DNA from: Pezizomycotina sp. ARF18
Lineage: Eukaryota; Ascomycota
Reading direction: 5' to 3'
Length of the DNA: 64,000 nucleotides
NCBI GenBank assembly: GCA_002224055.1
Contig: AZLU01000042.1
Coordinates: 62,001-126,000 of the forward strand
The number at the start of each line of letters is the position of its first letter. Position 1 is the first letter of the stretch. The notes beneath the pieces are model-generated. The model was given only the letters and a program-made list of their open reading frames with translations. It ran no database searches and was not told the DNA's origin. This document shows, piece after piece, positions 37,183 to 50,692 of this stretch. Made by a program: the position numbers and the translations under genes.

Positions 37183-40100
37183 TGTTTGAGGCTTATAAGG
37201 GAAGATTTGTAGGTAGTGAATTGGAGTGAAAATAGGTCAAATGTATTCGCCGATGAGTCAATCGATATGCTTTTATACTGAATGTTTCGAATTCGATTGA
37301 TAGGTGATAATGAATTTGCCTGATCGTGGATGTCGAAGAAGTTGCTTGTTTACTGTTTAATTGCTGTTCTGTTGATGTGAAGTAAAGATGAAAAGTAACC
37401 GTGCTTTTCGAGGGCAGGAGGGGCAGGAGGGCAAGAGGGGCTATTTTATATAAAAAATTTCTCAAAAACGTCTCGGATCAAGGCAAATTAGCGAACTTGC
37501 TAACTAGCAACCGTTGGAAACTATTTCCGAAACAACTATGATCAACGCATGCATCATCGATGACGACGAAAAAAAAAAGAAAAAAAAGAAAAAAGAAAAA
37601 AGGAAAAAATAATTAATAAAGCAACGAGTCTCCTCTTTATCTCCACTATTAATTAAGACGCTTCTGGATCCTTGGTCACTTAGTAATCTTTATAATTCAT
37701 TCCATGGCGGAAGTCGAGCCGAGAGCACCGCTATCCGTGGTAATTGGTCCTGTCAAATTAGCAAGAATCATACCATCCGTTTGAAAGGTGGAAGTTTTTC
37801 GCACGATATTGACCGGGTGCGCCGGTACCTGAGGAAGCCGAAACTCATGCAGCCAAAAAAAAAAAAAAAAAAAAAAAAAAAACGCAGATAAGGAAGGGTA
37901 TATCTGGAGGGATCGGGTTCTAGGGTAAAGTACAATGAGGATATTGGCCGATATACCGAGAATCGGTATGTCATTGCTCCAATACAATACAATTCGGAGT
38001 TAAAAATACGAGAGAGAAAGAGGCTAACGTATTAGGCTGCTTTCGTAGCTACGTGTGGTATTTCCTTAACAGAGAAAGTTCATATGCACCCTCGGTAACA
38101 ATTTGTCTATTACCATTTAATCCATGGGCATCCGCTTTGTTAATTAGCTGCCATTTGAGGTTCCACCGAGTCCCCCCTGTCAATCCCTCCGTTCAGTTCT
38201 TAATCCCGCTTTGACATTGAGCAGGTCGAAACGATGGAAGCTTCGTGCCTATTTTTTATCCACACTTACCAATTGGACAACGCCGCGAGGGCCTTAGGGT
38301 TCGAGTTTGTCCAGTGCCGCAAAGCTCTACTGGAAAATATTTATTCCTTCTGGACATAATTCCTCTGGATGAATTCCTTCTCTTAATGTGACATGACGAA
38401 GCAAGAAAGCCAGACGGCACTCCGTGAAGGATATAGGAAATATCCGTTCCACAGTAATATCACGAGTCATCGCAAATTTTATCGTGCTTTGTTGTTTCGT
38501 GGAGAGAATGCTACTTTTTAAGTCCGTAATTAAATATATTTCGGCGTGGGTGTTTTCCCGAACACGACCAGGAAAAAAACATGAACCCGCAAATCGTGGC
38601 GCTTTCCTCGGCGCTCTCGGGGAATATAAGAAACAATTATTTTACGACGGAAATGACGCTGGTTTTAGGTTTTTTTTTTTTTTTTAACATTGATCTTATA
38701 GACCCACCTAAGAGCTCTTATTAAAGTATCTAGAAGAAGTATCGCGATCGCAATCATCGGTTGTTGGTGAAAGATAGGAATGGAAACCGCCTCTTGAACG
38801 GGCTCAGGTTTTCGCAATATGGAGAAAGCTTTCTTTTCCCTCTTACAAAGACACTTGCGTCTGCATGATGCATCTTTAACGACCTCGGACTACTCTACTA
38901 GTCTATGAGTAAGCAAAGCAGCGTATTCCACAATCGACCTTGTTCTCCCTGATAGAATCTTCCTAAACCCTTCGTAGGGTTTTTCTTCCGCGTGCCGAGA
39001 TCATTTGTTATGTGTCTCTGTAAATGTCTCTCGAAGATTTCGCGAGACGGTTAAACTTGCTCTGTTCTTGCGGTTGCGGGCAGCAGTGCCCAGGAACGAA
39101 GGTTGGCGACCGAGGAAAATCCCCGGATTTAAGGCGAGAACCAAGTGTCACTCGGATTAAATATTGTACGACGCTTAAGCTGAAAATCCCTAATCCTTGT
39201 GATTAAAGCATTGTAAACTTCGTTAAACGAAGGCCGTAAACGAGCTGTGACATGACGAATATTCTCGAGTAAGAGAAGAAGCTTCTAAACATTCACTTTG
39301 GGAGCTACGGCGCCGTCATATTTCCTGGAAGCGCTGCCTGTAACACTTGAGACTGTTGACTACATCGTAGGACGAACTCAAACCATTCCATTAAAAAAAA
39401 ATCTAGAAATAAAGGATTGAGAAGTCCCTTATCCGCCCTCCCTGCTTTTGTTCAATTATGTATATTACTATTACTTCATGAGTACACTTCTCTGCTAAAA
39501 AAAAGTTCAATAATATAAATTTCCAATTGCCTAGCTTCAAGGCATCACTACGATTTTAAGAGATTCTCTCGTCCCTAGAGAGTAGCGCCTCTAAGAGCTA
39601 TTTCTTAATTTATATATTCCACAAATATACGATGGTTTATAGCATTTTTAATATTAACGTCCCGAAGGTAGATTGAAGAATCAAATGAAATCTCCAATGT
39701 GCCGGAAAAGACGATTATGATTAAACATTACCATTACGTATATCAGCTATCTTACAAGCGTCCACATACCCGTTCGACCAGCAAACAGTAGGCGAAGAAG
39801 CGTGAGAGTGCTGGGTCAAGATACATAAAGTATTGCATTTTTTTTTTCCTTAAAAAAAAAAAGAAAAAGAAACTCACAAAGCAATGTTATAAGGGGAATA
39901 TTAATATGATAGTGATACAGTCTCGAGCTCATAACCAAAATTTGATTTGACTAAAGGTTGTCGAAATGAGCAATACAGTTGTAGTTTCTTTAGCTTTTTA
40001 AGTCATGCCTTTCGCTTTTTTTTTTCTTTTCTTTCTTTTCTTTTTTTTTTGTAAGATTTGGTTAGCTTAGCCGATTCTTTCAAGGCATACGCCGCGTAGT

Positions 40101-40896
40101 CATTCTGGCCGGATCGAAGCGGAAATGTTACTACACGACTCTAAAAGGTACCACATACTGCCGCGTAACGTTCTGGAAATATAGTGGTCAATATTAACCG
40201 TTTATGCATCGCTCATTCCATCGGCCGTGGTTTAAACATAATAGGCCTGGCGTGGAGACGAACATCGCGGAATGTGGTACGATCAAGAATGAGGCTTTCA
40301 TCACTAGTTCCAGGTTCAAGTCAGGATTGATATTTTCTCGCGAGCAAGTTATATATAAGACTTGGGGCTGGGGTATAGAAGGCATCACTACTACCGAAAC
40401 CGAATAAAAAAGCACAGAGGAACGAACATAGAGAAAGGAAAGTGTGGAAAAGAAAGTGTGGAAAGGAACGTGGGAGAGCAGAGCAATGAGAGCAGAGAAA
40501 TGAGAGTAGGGAAAGGAAAGTGGGGAAAGGAAAGCAGGGAAAGGAGAGCAGAGCTAAAGAAAGGGGTGAAACAACAAAATAAAAAAAAAGGCAAGAGATA
40601 GAAGACATAATATGAATCAAAGCGATCGAAACGCAGTATGGAATGTGCAGGATGAGAGGAGGAGAAGGCTATAGGGAAGAGATACGACATGGTTTTTGTT
40701 TTCTTTCTTTCCCCCCGGGTTCTTTGTTCTTTTCTCGGGCGCTTCCCCGCCTTCTGTCCTTTTTTTTTTTTTTTTTTTTTTTGTTTTCCTTTACGTTGGA
40801 TGACAGATCACTACAGCAATAGAGACAGGCGATGATCAAGATATAAAGGGATGGAGAATAGACAAAAGAGAAAAAAAGTTAGGAAGAAGCGTACAT
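37183..40896. other. Intergenic region, no gene seen
   Basis: About 3.7 kb. A-runs near 37570-37610 and 37855-37881, T-runs near 38670 and 40020-40050, and 40758-40782. Only short unrelated frames. The half next to 37183 should hold the DUF4336 promoter. Confidence 0.45.
40429..40600 (+). repeat. Polypurine tract, imperfect GGAAAG repeats
   Basis: About 170 bases of almost pure A/G on the plus strand, built from variants of GGAAAG, GTGGAAAG and AGCAGAG units. Such one-strand purine runs can form triplex (H-DNA) structures. It lies downstream of nuclease-like copy C. Confidence 0.85.
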
Positions 40897-42815
40897 CTAT
40901 GCCTTAGCTTTGTTTCTCCCAGAGCGGCGCAGGGCACTGGTCTCAATAGGAAGTGCGCTAATATTTGCACCCTCCGGACCTGGGATTGGTTCAATCGCGC
41001 ATCTTTTGCGCTTTCGAGAGCCACTGGCGTTGTTGCCGCCCTGTTCTCCTCGATAACGCGCTTCCTTTTGGGTCTTCCGCGCCTTTTGGCTGGTGGAGGG
41101 CTTACGAGAACCTCTTCTGCCGCATCTTCACCACTCCCACCATCCTCTTCAACCTGCGCCTCCATGGCCTTTCTAAGTGTGGCATATTTCCTCTTTTTCT
41201 TTGCGTCTTCGCAGTCCATTTTGAGTTTGTGCCAGCCAGCCCATGGCGGCCGATCCAGTTTCCAAGGCTTTAGGCCACTGGCTCTCTGCTGCTGGCGATG
41301 CCTCTCTCTTTCCGCATTCCACCTTTCCCCTTTGGCTAGCCACGGCTCAAGGTGTTTAATAACAAAATCGCGGTGCTGAGTGACGCCGAAATTGTGAATC
41401 TGATCAACCAGGCAGATCAAATCGAAGGCGTCGGTTGTAGTTTGTGACGTCACCACTCCAGAGGAGCTCGACGTTCTGCGCAAGAAATGTAAGTACAGGT
41501 TCCCACCTACGTATATATGTACAATAATGTAGGCACTTGTTAGAAGGGATAAGATGTATTGCTTACGAGACGACCGAAATAGTCGAAGGCAACATGGACG
41601 TTCCAATTTGGGCCTTCGGATGTGAAGCAGAACATTTGAAACTTGGTGCTTTCTGGCGTCTGATATTTACTTGGATCTTCCGGATCTCTTGCTAAATCGT
41701 CTATCATGGCGAGTACGTCTGCGCGGCATGGTTTACCTGGTCTTGAGCATACAGAATATCCTGCCTTGTCGACTTCTTAGCCTCGTAGACCGCGAATGGG
41801 AAGGCCATAACCGCGGTGCCCCAGACGCCGTCCACGATGAGCCCACACTGTTCCTCTCGAGTTGTAACAGCATACGCTCGCGGGATAGAGATTTATGCGG
41901 TTGCTTTGGGTTGGTCTTCAGTGCAGTTCGGGACTTTACAGTAGAAGCCCTCTTTGATCTCATCGTCGGAGTAAGGTCGGAGAGCAATAGTTGCGTCGGG
42001 GATGCACTTGCGATGGTAATGTTGCCATCTTTGTCTGTCTCTGGGTAATTATAAGCCCGTTTATCACTAACTAAATTGTTAGTTATCAAACCATAGGATT
42101 CTGGGTCTCACGGATAACAATTGGAATTCGGATATTTCAATACCCACATTCTCAATCTCGGATCGTCCCTAATCTGACCAAACAGGTCGTGGAAGATATC
42201 CGCTTCCCATCCATACTCGGATGCCTCAAGCATCATATTCATTGTATGGTGCTTGACCAAGGTTTGTGCCTCTTATCCAGTCCTTCTTTTGCTCCTCGCT
42301 GAAAGTTTCCCGGTATGCAACCGTGTCGAAGCTTGGAAGCCAGGACGTGTGACCATTTGCGGTCATGTGTTCTTCATCGCCAGTTTGTGCCAATACGACC
42401 CACTGGCGAGTGAGCATTACACCCTCGTACGGGGCTGGCACTAGTGGTATTTTGCGAACTCGAGGTTCGCCAAATTCTGTGTTAGAGTAAAAGTATGAGT
42501 AAGTCGTTCTTCTAGAAATCCAAATCCAAGAGAAGGCAGCTTACCTTGGGAAGTCTGCTTTGCTGCCATAGCGATATTTTCTTTCCAGCGAGGGGATCGC
42601 CTAGCTCTCAGCAACGGATGATTGGACTTAGTAGTACGACGAAGGGCTTCGTTGATTGGGGTATATGTAAACTTTTCGGCCAATGCATCAATATTCGCAA
42701 AGGTTGGATAGAGGAAGTATAGGTTGCAACACTTGTGTGTCCGAGTATCTACGTTTACATCAAACAAAACTGACTTCTGGTCAATCGCTTTATATAAATA
42801 CGGTTTTACTCTCAC
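40897..42815 (-). CDS. PD-(D/E)XK nuclease-like protein, copy C, with AT-hook
   Basis: Best preserved of the three copies and inverted relative to A and B. A clean 68-bp intron (42477-42544, GTAAGC donor, CTAACACAG acceptor) joins AAKQTSQ to EFGEPRVRKIPLVPAPYEG in frame. Then TANGHTSWLPSFDTVAYRETFS, ADIFHDLFGQIRDD, KRAYNYPETDKDGN, PDATIALRPYSDDE, CGLIVDGVWG (41819-41845) and FPFAVYEAKKS (about 41770-41805), the Asp and E-x-K of a nuclease core, HAAQTYLAM, NWNVHVAFDYFG, an intron near 41510, and LICLVDQIHNFGVTQHRDFVIKHLEPW. The tail carries KRRGRPKRKR (41060-41090), an AT-hook, and ends ALRRSGRNKAKA at 40897, matching copy B. At least three one-base frameshifts but no RIP-type stop that I noticed. 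The start is provisional; 42815 is the upstream in-frame Met. A DNA-binding or DNA-cutting role is inferred from motifs only. Confidence 0.75.
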
Positions 42816-45812
42816 CGAGCGCCTTTTTCCACGTCTCTCCCTCCGAAATACTTTAAGCTTTATTCTTACTACCGCGATACATAAGGCTGTCAGGCGTGAA
42901 GTGCCTTGGCCGCCTATTCTGCCGGACTCGCTTTCTACAGAATCGAGAATTATGATAGGAAACGTTTCATGACAACTGCTAAGAAGAAAAGAAAGGTATT
43001 ATTGATGCTGGCCCTGGCTTTTTTGCGGTTAGCATCATGAAAGAGTCGTTATCCGTAGCCGCGACATATTTTATCTTCAGGTATGGCTCAATTGATTCCA
43101 CGGGCTGTCGATTTTTTTTTTGCGGGCGTTTGACATCCTCACTCCCACAGCCTCGATTCATTAAGCGCCAACATCCCCCTCAACAACACATAAAATGGCT
43201 ACCTAGATAGGGTATTTACAAAGCTATCTAGGCATGCTGTCAAATATATGTATAGATTTCAAAAAATATCTGTGGCTTGAGAATATACATTCTTGATTTG
43301 TATACAGGAACTGGTCTTTCTCTTTCTTCAAGAATAGAGAGAGGCTTTCTCTCGAGCGCGTGATTACAACATGAGTTTGTCCTTGCATAGACGAGGTCGC
43401 CTGATTAGTTGCCAGGTTGCGGAGTCTGCTTTTACCCCATTCAACGGGGCTAATTATAGATGGCTATTCGCTACGTATGTAAACCTACGAAAATTCTAGT
43501 TCTTTCTGTTGCAAAGATACTATATTGAAAATATACTACCAAGCCTCGAGATGACGTGCTTGTTTTCGAAGGTCGTAGCATGAACGATAGCTAAGAAACC
43601 CTTCCAAATAGGATGACAAATCCACAAATGATTGAGATGTTGCTGATGCTGGAGCACCTGCTAAGCAGTCATTTGAAAAACACGGCGAAAACTATAGAAA
43701 AATTTGGTAGACTAGCAGCTATTAGAAAGAACATTCTCATCTAGCCTTTCAACGAGCACGACAGTGCCTCTTCCTTATTCTAACTGTAGTCTCAAGTCGT
43801 GCTAGAATGGTTTGGCGATGGAGAAGCTATATCCTCTATAATTGGAAAGAAAAGAAAAGAAAAAGGAAGAAGAGAAAGAAAGACAAGGAAAAGGGAGCTT
43901 TAGGGAGACTAGTCTGAGATACAGCACTTTCTCAAAAGTATCAGAGAACAAAAAAAAAAAAAAACCCCGATTTTGTCAGTATTCCACTTAACAAGAAGAA
44001 AATTATCCATTAGCTAGCTACATGACTATCATCGACCCATATTCGTATATTATCCATAAGAAACAAAACAGCTAGCGATTCGATTTGCTGTCACACAACC
44101 ACCCACGTTAAAGCCTACGTTTGAATCCACCCTTTGGTCATCCTTCGACGTATTCTAGAATAACACGAAGAGTATACACTAAGATATCAAGCACGCAATC
44201 GGGTATTCCACAACTACTAAAGCTGTATATTCCCACTCAAAAGATACATGTTATCGGCTTATAATCTTCTGGTATTCTCCCCGTAGTCTCGATTACAGAT
44301 ATGTAGTTCCTACTTAAACATAATGGAGATGAGATAAATTATAAAAAGACTTCAAGCGATAATATCTTCACCTATACGTATCAGGGACAGAGGCACCGTT
44401 CTAAATCATCCAAGACGCATACGGTGATAGAAATTAGGTTACTATAACCAACCTGCCTCATATAATCAGCCATACAGCTCCTTAAAATTCCGGTACGTTG
44501 GTGGATTACTCTTACGTCGATTTCTCGAAGCGCATGTTCGGCGATTCACACCTTATACGGGATTTCGAGAAGTCGCTGTTCGTCATGAAATTTGCGAAGT
44601 GTGCCAAACTATCGAAGGACGGATTTCCTGAATACCTGATGTCACTTGAACAATTTCAATGGTGTGGAGGCAGCGCGTGCTACTTCAGCTCCTCCATGAC
44701 TTATAAATTTACGATGAGCGAAGATGGACGACTCAAGCGACGTAGCAATACTTCACTTAAGGGGGCGTCTACTTAACACGTAGGGGTGAAATACAATTGC
44801 ACCAGCCATACAGTTAAATACGGTCGTTGACCAACACATTCGATCAACTAAGCACTGCGGCTCACTATACGTACGATACAGGTATTGCTCTGCCCAGCAG
44901 GCTGATTCTATGGGGTGCACACCCCACGATATCTACGTATCGTATCTGTGTATTAAGTGTTAGGACGAATCCCACGTATAGGTATATGTAGGTGATCGTG
45001 AGCGAATATCAGTTAGTAAATGCGGAGGGCGTCGGCACTATAATTGCCGACGCAACAAGAAAATGGAGTATAGTCTGGAATCTTGTATTGGCCTTAAAGC
45101 TCCCAACGGAAATCCGTATCCGTTATTGCCGTCGAATCGAATCGAGGAGAGAAAAGCATAAGATAATTACCTGTACAGACACATTGGAGCTAGCTTAAGG
45201 AACCCTTCCATAGGCGAGCGTGTTCACCGTGTGTAATACCATTGGGCGATACGTGACCTAATCCTTCGCTTAAGTTACATCCTCCATAAAGGAACTGTCT
45301 GCCTTCTTTATCGCTTGGTATGCTCAGACCGACGCGTTCCAAAAGTCGGGGATAATGCGAAATACTTTCATTGCCTCACATCGCGCTTTTAGCATATGAT
45401 CACGAAGAAGCAGTAAGAAGCGACAATCTCGATCTTAATCCTAATGTTCTAGCTATCGTTGGAGTTCAGGGAACGTCATACAGCATTCAGCACCTATCTT
45501 GAATCGATGAAAAGAAATCTATATTTATTCCCACCGTGCTGTATCATATTTGGATATATAGGCTGCACTACATCGCCGTACGAAGGGTGAGCTACAATTT
45601 ACACTAAAACGCTGAACTAAACCCATCGCGGCGGCCGATAAGCGCCAAGGTAAATACTGAGATTCAAATTCTTCCGATGGGCTAAACGCCCGGGACATAG
45701 TAGTGTCTAGTAGTAGTGATCGAAAATTATCAATAGATGCACAAACGGCTATTAAAGAGGATGTGGGTTATCGAGTAATGATAAAGCCGAACGCGAATTC
45801 TATTACTCAGTG
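42816..45812. other. Accessory stretch, no supported gene
   Basis: About 3 kb of mixed composition. A 92-codon plus-strand frame at 44498-44776 (VDYSYVDFSKRMFGD...) looks faintly protein-like but matches no family I know. A perfect 7-bp-arm palindrome lies at 44911-44926. No tRNA or transposase domain was recognised. Confidence 0.4.
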
Positions 45813-46073
45813 TGCCCGACTTTGCCCGACTTTAGGAGGGTTCTAGACTGGCAAGAATTTGCACAGCAGGGTCATATCAAGATCACGTAAAATCACGGGA
45901 CCATCCATACAATTTACACGTGACTAATTAGGACGAGGTAATCAGGACGAGGCTAGAGTCATCTTGGGTAGGAGGGAAGGGGGGAGTCTGAGGGGGGCAG
46001 GGCCCTCTCCCCCTCAGCTTACAAACCTCTCTTTAGTAGCATTTCATTCCGCTATTAGTCCTAAAGTCGGGCA
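45813..46073. mobile_element. Candidate MITE with inverted terminal repeats
   Basis: The left end has GTGCCCGACTTT followed at once by a second copy reading GCCCGACTTTAGGA (45824-45837). The right end reads TCCTAAAGTCGGGCAC (46058-46073), the exact inverse complement of the left motif. The 261-bp body has no coding capacity and contains a near-perfect G/C hairpin, CTGAGGGGGG paired with CCCCCTCAG, at about 45987-46020. CTCA occurs just outside both ends (45806-45809 and 46074-46077) and may be a target duplication. Size, inverted ends and lack of a gene fit a non-autonomous DNA transposon. The superfamily is not decidable from one copy. Confidence 0.55.
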
Positions 46074-46079
46074 CCTCAT

Positions 46080-49000
46080 GGCGAGCCCTAGCGAGCGTAT
46101 CGTGTTCAAGACGGAGTGCATAAGGAGTCATACGAGCTCGGCTGCCTTCCGCGAGGGCTACAAATGACGGCAAGCCAAATAACTCTTTGCAATACACGTG
46201 ATATGTGGTTTGCAGACTTTGTATCCATATTCAAAGGTTTTAAGGGGCAACGAACTCAAATGATATTCTAAATGAACCATTTTTAGAGGAAAGAACCCCG
46301 CACGTAAGCTATACATACTTCTACGGATCTGGGGGCACCAGCGCCACGTTCCTACGTGAGCCATATGGTACTTTCAAGGTACGGATACCACGAAACATAA
46401 TGGCTTTGCTACTTTAACACGACGATCGTCGCATATAATCCTCAAAGACTGCCTAGGAACGTGCTCGAGCTGTTTAGTATCACCCACACTGAACGACGAA
46501 ATTCTACAGAAGCAACCATAAGTTTAGTACAGAATTTAGACGTCTAGATAACAAGTTGGAAAACTTTTGACCAGTGCCTCAGGGAGAGGATATGGCGTTC
46601 TTTCTAGATTGCCTTAATTTGGACGCTTCGTCCGAGATGCTATATTTAATCTATTGGTATGTTGGAAATCCGGAATAAGTCTCTTTTCTGTCCAGTTGTT
46701 ACCCAAAGAAAGTTCCTCACCCGACAAACGTTCGAATAAGTGAACTTCCAAGAAGGCTCACCTTTATCTTTTGGAAAATAGTATACGGCGAGGGATATTT
46801 CGGTACTTGCACTCGCCATTTATTGGTTTCGCAATCTTTATAAATCGCCGAAGATAAAGGCGCATAACGATCCGCTAAGTATCGAAACCACATCGATTAG
46901 AGCGCTTTAGGCTAACCTGTGATTGGAGCATAGCTTCGTCGAGTTTGATGTTTTACTGATTTGGGAAGTATATTACGTCTCGCTACAGTATAGATTAGAG
47001 ATAGATGAGGAGAGATAATATCACTGAGAAATTATCTGAGAGTGGTTGGATAGAACAAGAGAATAAGCTTTAAGGATGTTTTAAAGTTGGACGATCAACA
47101 TTTTGAAGGATACATAGGTCCGTAAAGCGGCGTGTATTAGTTATAAGTACGCAACACCGGTACCGCACACCGGATATCGAAAAGACGAGTATTCATCAAA
47201 TTGCGTTAGCACTACCAAAATAGGATAGAAAAGTTAATCTGTGGAAACTTCAGCTTCAATATCGGCGCGATGAGTTCCGCGAGATACTCAGAGGTGCGAT
47301 TTCTCTCTATAAGCTCTACCGGAAATGGAAATGCAAGTTATAATTCTGAAAAAGACCCATTCACAAGACGGCAAATATCAACACGCGACGCGTTACACCC
47401 GTGTCATTTACCTGACTACTCTATGCAATGTACATCATTACCTACTTCCGACAGTGATGCATACAGTTTTCAACATACATCGATCAAGAATCCGACAGAA
47501 CGTCGATCCGGATTTCCATCATATCCACGACTTGATAGCCTTCTAGACTCCGAAAGAGGATTTAACCAGTAGAAGCTGTTTATAATTAGATATAATATTT
47601 CGTAGCAGCGCCAAAAACAAAATCAGTAGCTTTCGTGCACGCCGCAGGATAATACATTGTTATATATATGCGTACATACTCCACAGGGGTATTTACAAAA
47701 AGCGCTTGTCGAACAAAGATAGTTCGGCGGCCAACGCAGCTGAAATCGTACCGGCTTGGGAAAGCTATGAAATTAAGAGCAAGATACAACTCTCGCGTCG
47801 TAAGCCAGCAAAGGAGTTTCGGTTTTCACTACGTGTTCCGCGCTGGATACTTTTTAGATAAATCTCTAGTAGAATGAGCCGTTTGTCCTCGCACAGCGAA
47901 TAACGGAATTTTTCTGAGGTTCGCCCACGAAAAAAGAATTCCCTTAAGACAACCGATCATATCTGCAAGACCTTTGTGCAGTACCAAAAAAAAGCTCAAC
48001 AAGCCATAGATCCAGCACATTGCGGTTTGGATCACGTCGTCGCATAACCATCATATTTTATCACAACGAGCCGGCATAATAGAGTCCAGTCTTACCAAAT
48101 ATCATTCATCGTCTGGGCGATGGTACAGATTTAGCGAGCGGGCGAAGTGCATAAAGTCTCTAAACAATTCGATGGGCGAGACTACCAATTGCATTGGCTC
48201 ATATGATATGCCGCTAGAGCCAAAAACCATGATGGATACATACTGGTGCTTAAAGAGCTGACAGTTTGATCTATAGCCGTACGTCACGAAGACTGTCAAT
48301 AAGGTGCTAGCATTAATCCTCATTTGAGCTGGAGGTGAACCATTGTTTGAGTAAATAAAAAGCTAGAGAAGAGCAATGGGATAGATGTACTCTGATTATC
48401 GCGTGAGTGTTCCCGCTGGGCTATAGAAACTCGAGCTATTGAAAATCGGTGTATAGCGTATGAAAGTATTTACGTAAAGTATCTCGTCTGGGAAATACTT
48501 AAGATATAAACATTAGGGTTGAGTCTTTTCTCAAATCTGATATCTCAGGAAGGGAAGCGTGGTACGTATTTTTGTGGGAGTGCAATCAAGAACTTTCTCC
48601 TTCGTGACCAAACAATGCGCCTATCGACGATCCCAATTACTAATTACGGGTAAAACTGCCCCACCATTTCTCTTTACCATCTTTACCTTAACCTTCGAAA
48701 TATTAAACCTCGTAACCGCCGGATTGAGCGTCGCAGTCCACCTGATCCCCCTAAATCCTGCGGCACGACGTAATTAATAGTATTCCTAAACGCAGGATTA
48801 TCCCTGAGCGCCGGTCCATCTTTAACCGCCTGCGGGATATGCTTCCTCGCGAAGCGCCCCAATGTCGAAAATGGAATTTGAAATAATCCCATCGAGGTGC
48901 GCCAAGTGTCTTGAGAAAACTTGACAGCCGCTGCAGAAGCGCTTGGCATGAGCTTGTGTTCCAGCCGAACTTCGAGTTCTTGGAAGGAAAGCTTGTTCAC

Positions 49001-50059
49001 GACCAAGAAAACGCTTCTTAGTCGTCTAGTGCGCTAGTGCGCCGCGGTGTAGGCCTCGTGCGCGTGGCGCTCCTTTGATTATAAATTATCCTTGGACGGA
49101 GGCGTTTCGCTAACGAGATAGGTACAGGATTTGGGGGAAAGTGCAAACTGCTGAACTGGCAAATCTCCCCATTCCAACTAGCTGGAAGGGTGTGTAACGA
49201 CCGCTTAGCCTTTGCAATAAATGCACTTCAGCCGCAGTAAATTCGCTAAATTTTCACGTAAAAAACTGCAATACGTTGCAACAATGGGTTTATTGTCCTG
49301 TGCGATTTGTGGAGCTGAGCTTTGTCGATCGAATTGAAAGGATGGAAGAAGCGATACGGAACTTTCCACTTGTGACACTTGGACCTTGATTCTTATAGAG
49401 AGAAGAATCCAAATGCTTTGGGTTTTAGCGAAGGTAATTTGTCACACTGGGAAGTGGAAATGCCTTACCCCGGTCTTTGGACAGAGCTCTGTCACTGCCA
49501 GCTCGGTAGTGGAGGCTGAGGCTGGGTTATCACACCTGTAACACCTCACCAACCTCAACCATCCTTCCAACAATCCATATAACTATTCATACCTATTGGA
49601 CGATTTTTTTATGACGAGGTCAAAAACGAGGCCTCTTTTGACGTGAATGGACTCGCTGCTTCTCCATAGAACTGTGATGGAAAGAAAATGTACAACGAAT
49701 GTAAGAATCGCTCGTATAATAGTATTGTTAGATAGAAAGGCCCTGTAATATGAAAGGAAGGGAAGAAGGCGAGCAACTCTATGGATCTAATTGAAGACAA
49801 ACTAGGGTCAAAAGCGCCGATACACTTCTCTGCATTTCATTGAAGCCATCAGTCAATTAGTAACGTTTAGCGCGGCGGGACACAAACGAAGGCAATTAGC
49901 TAGTCAGAAACTAGTGGATGCAAGGTGGTCTCAAGTTTAAGTCAAATTAAGAGTTAAGTAAATGGATTGAGAAGATTGTGTATTTAATGATATGGGACCC
50001 TATTCAGCGCTTCTTTGGTCAACCAAAAGCACCATTATTCGATTGCTGACGCTGATGGC

Positions 50060-50090
<31 letters not shown>

Positions 50091-50692
50091 CAAGAATTTC
50101 GAAACGAAGGAAAGCGCATTTAAACCAAAAATCACTATTGCTGGCCAGTGGAGAGTCTGAATACCAAACAAGCCAGACCCTTTGCTGCCATTTTCGCAGG
50201 TGCGTAAACATGCTTGACCAGCGTTATATGTCGTTGCTGCGCGTCTCGTACCTCATTAACTTAAAAAGCAATTGCTACTTGGGTGAATGAAGAATACTTG
50301 AACTAGAAATCTTGAAGCTCTTCTTTATCAGCGGAGACAAGGTTTACAGTCAGCCATAGTAGCTTGAGTTTAAAAACAAATACTAGTAACTAAAATAATT
50401 ATCAGACTAGAAGGTTTGGAAAAAAAAAATTAGGAAAGACTCCTTGGAAATTAAGGAGTTACCAAATCGTAGAAGAATAGGAGCGGAAGGGGTTTCGATA
50501 TTCTTTGGTTATCTCGGGGTTCTTGGGTGCCTCCCCCCGCTCTATTACTTATTGATTGGTGTAACAAACCGCCATTGAAGGGTATATTAGGTTTATTTGA
50601 TTACTCTCGAGAAGCTACCGTTCGCAGGCTTTCAGTATGGTGACGGAACTATAAATTAGATAGCAAGTATTGGATAAGGTCTATTCAAGCGC
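46080..50692. other. Accessory stretch, only weak open frames
   Basis: About 4.6 kb without a recognised gene. The most protein-like frame is minus 48683-49006 (SFQELEVRLEHKLMPS..., PFSTLGRFARKHIPQAV); its composition is balanced and it has no low-complexity bias, so it may be an exon of an unknown gene. Plus 47270-47572 is Ser-rich. A 26-base A run sits at 50065-50090. Confidence 0.35.

Noticed and set aside
44911-44926. Palindrome TGGGGTG-CA-CACCCCA
   Set aside because: Too short to distinguish from chance without other copies.
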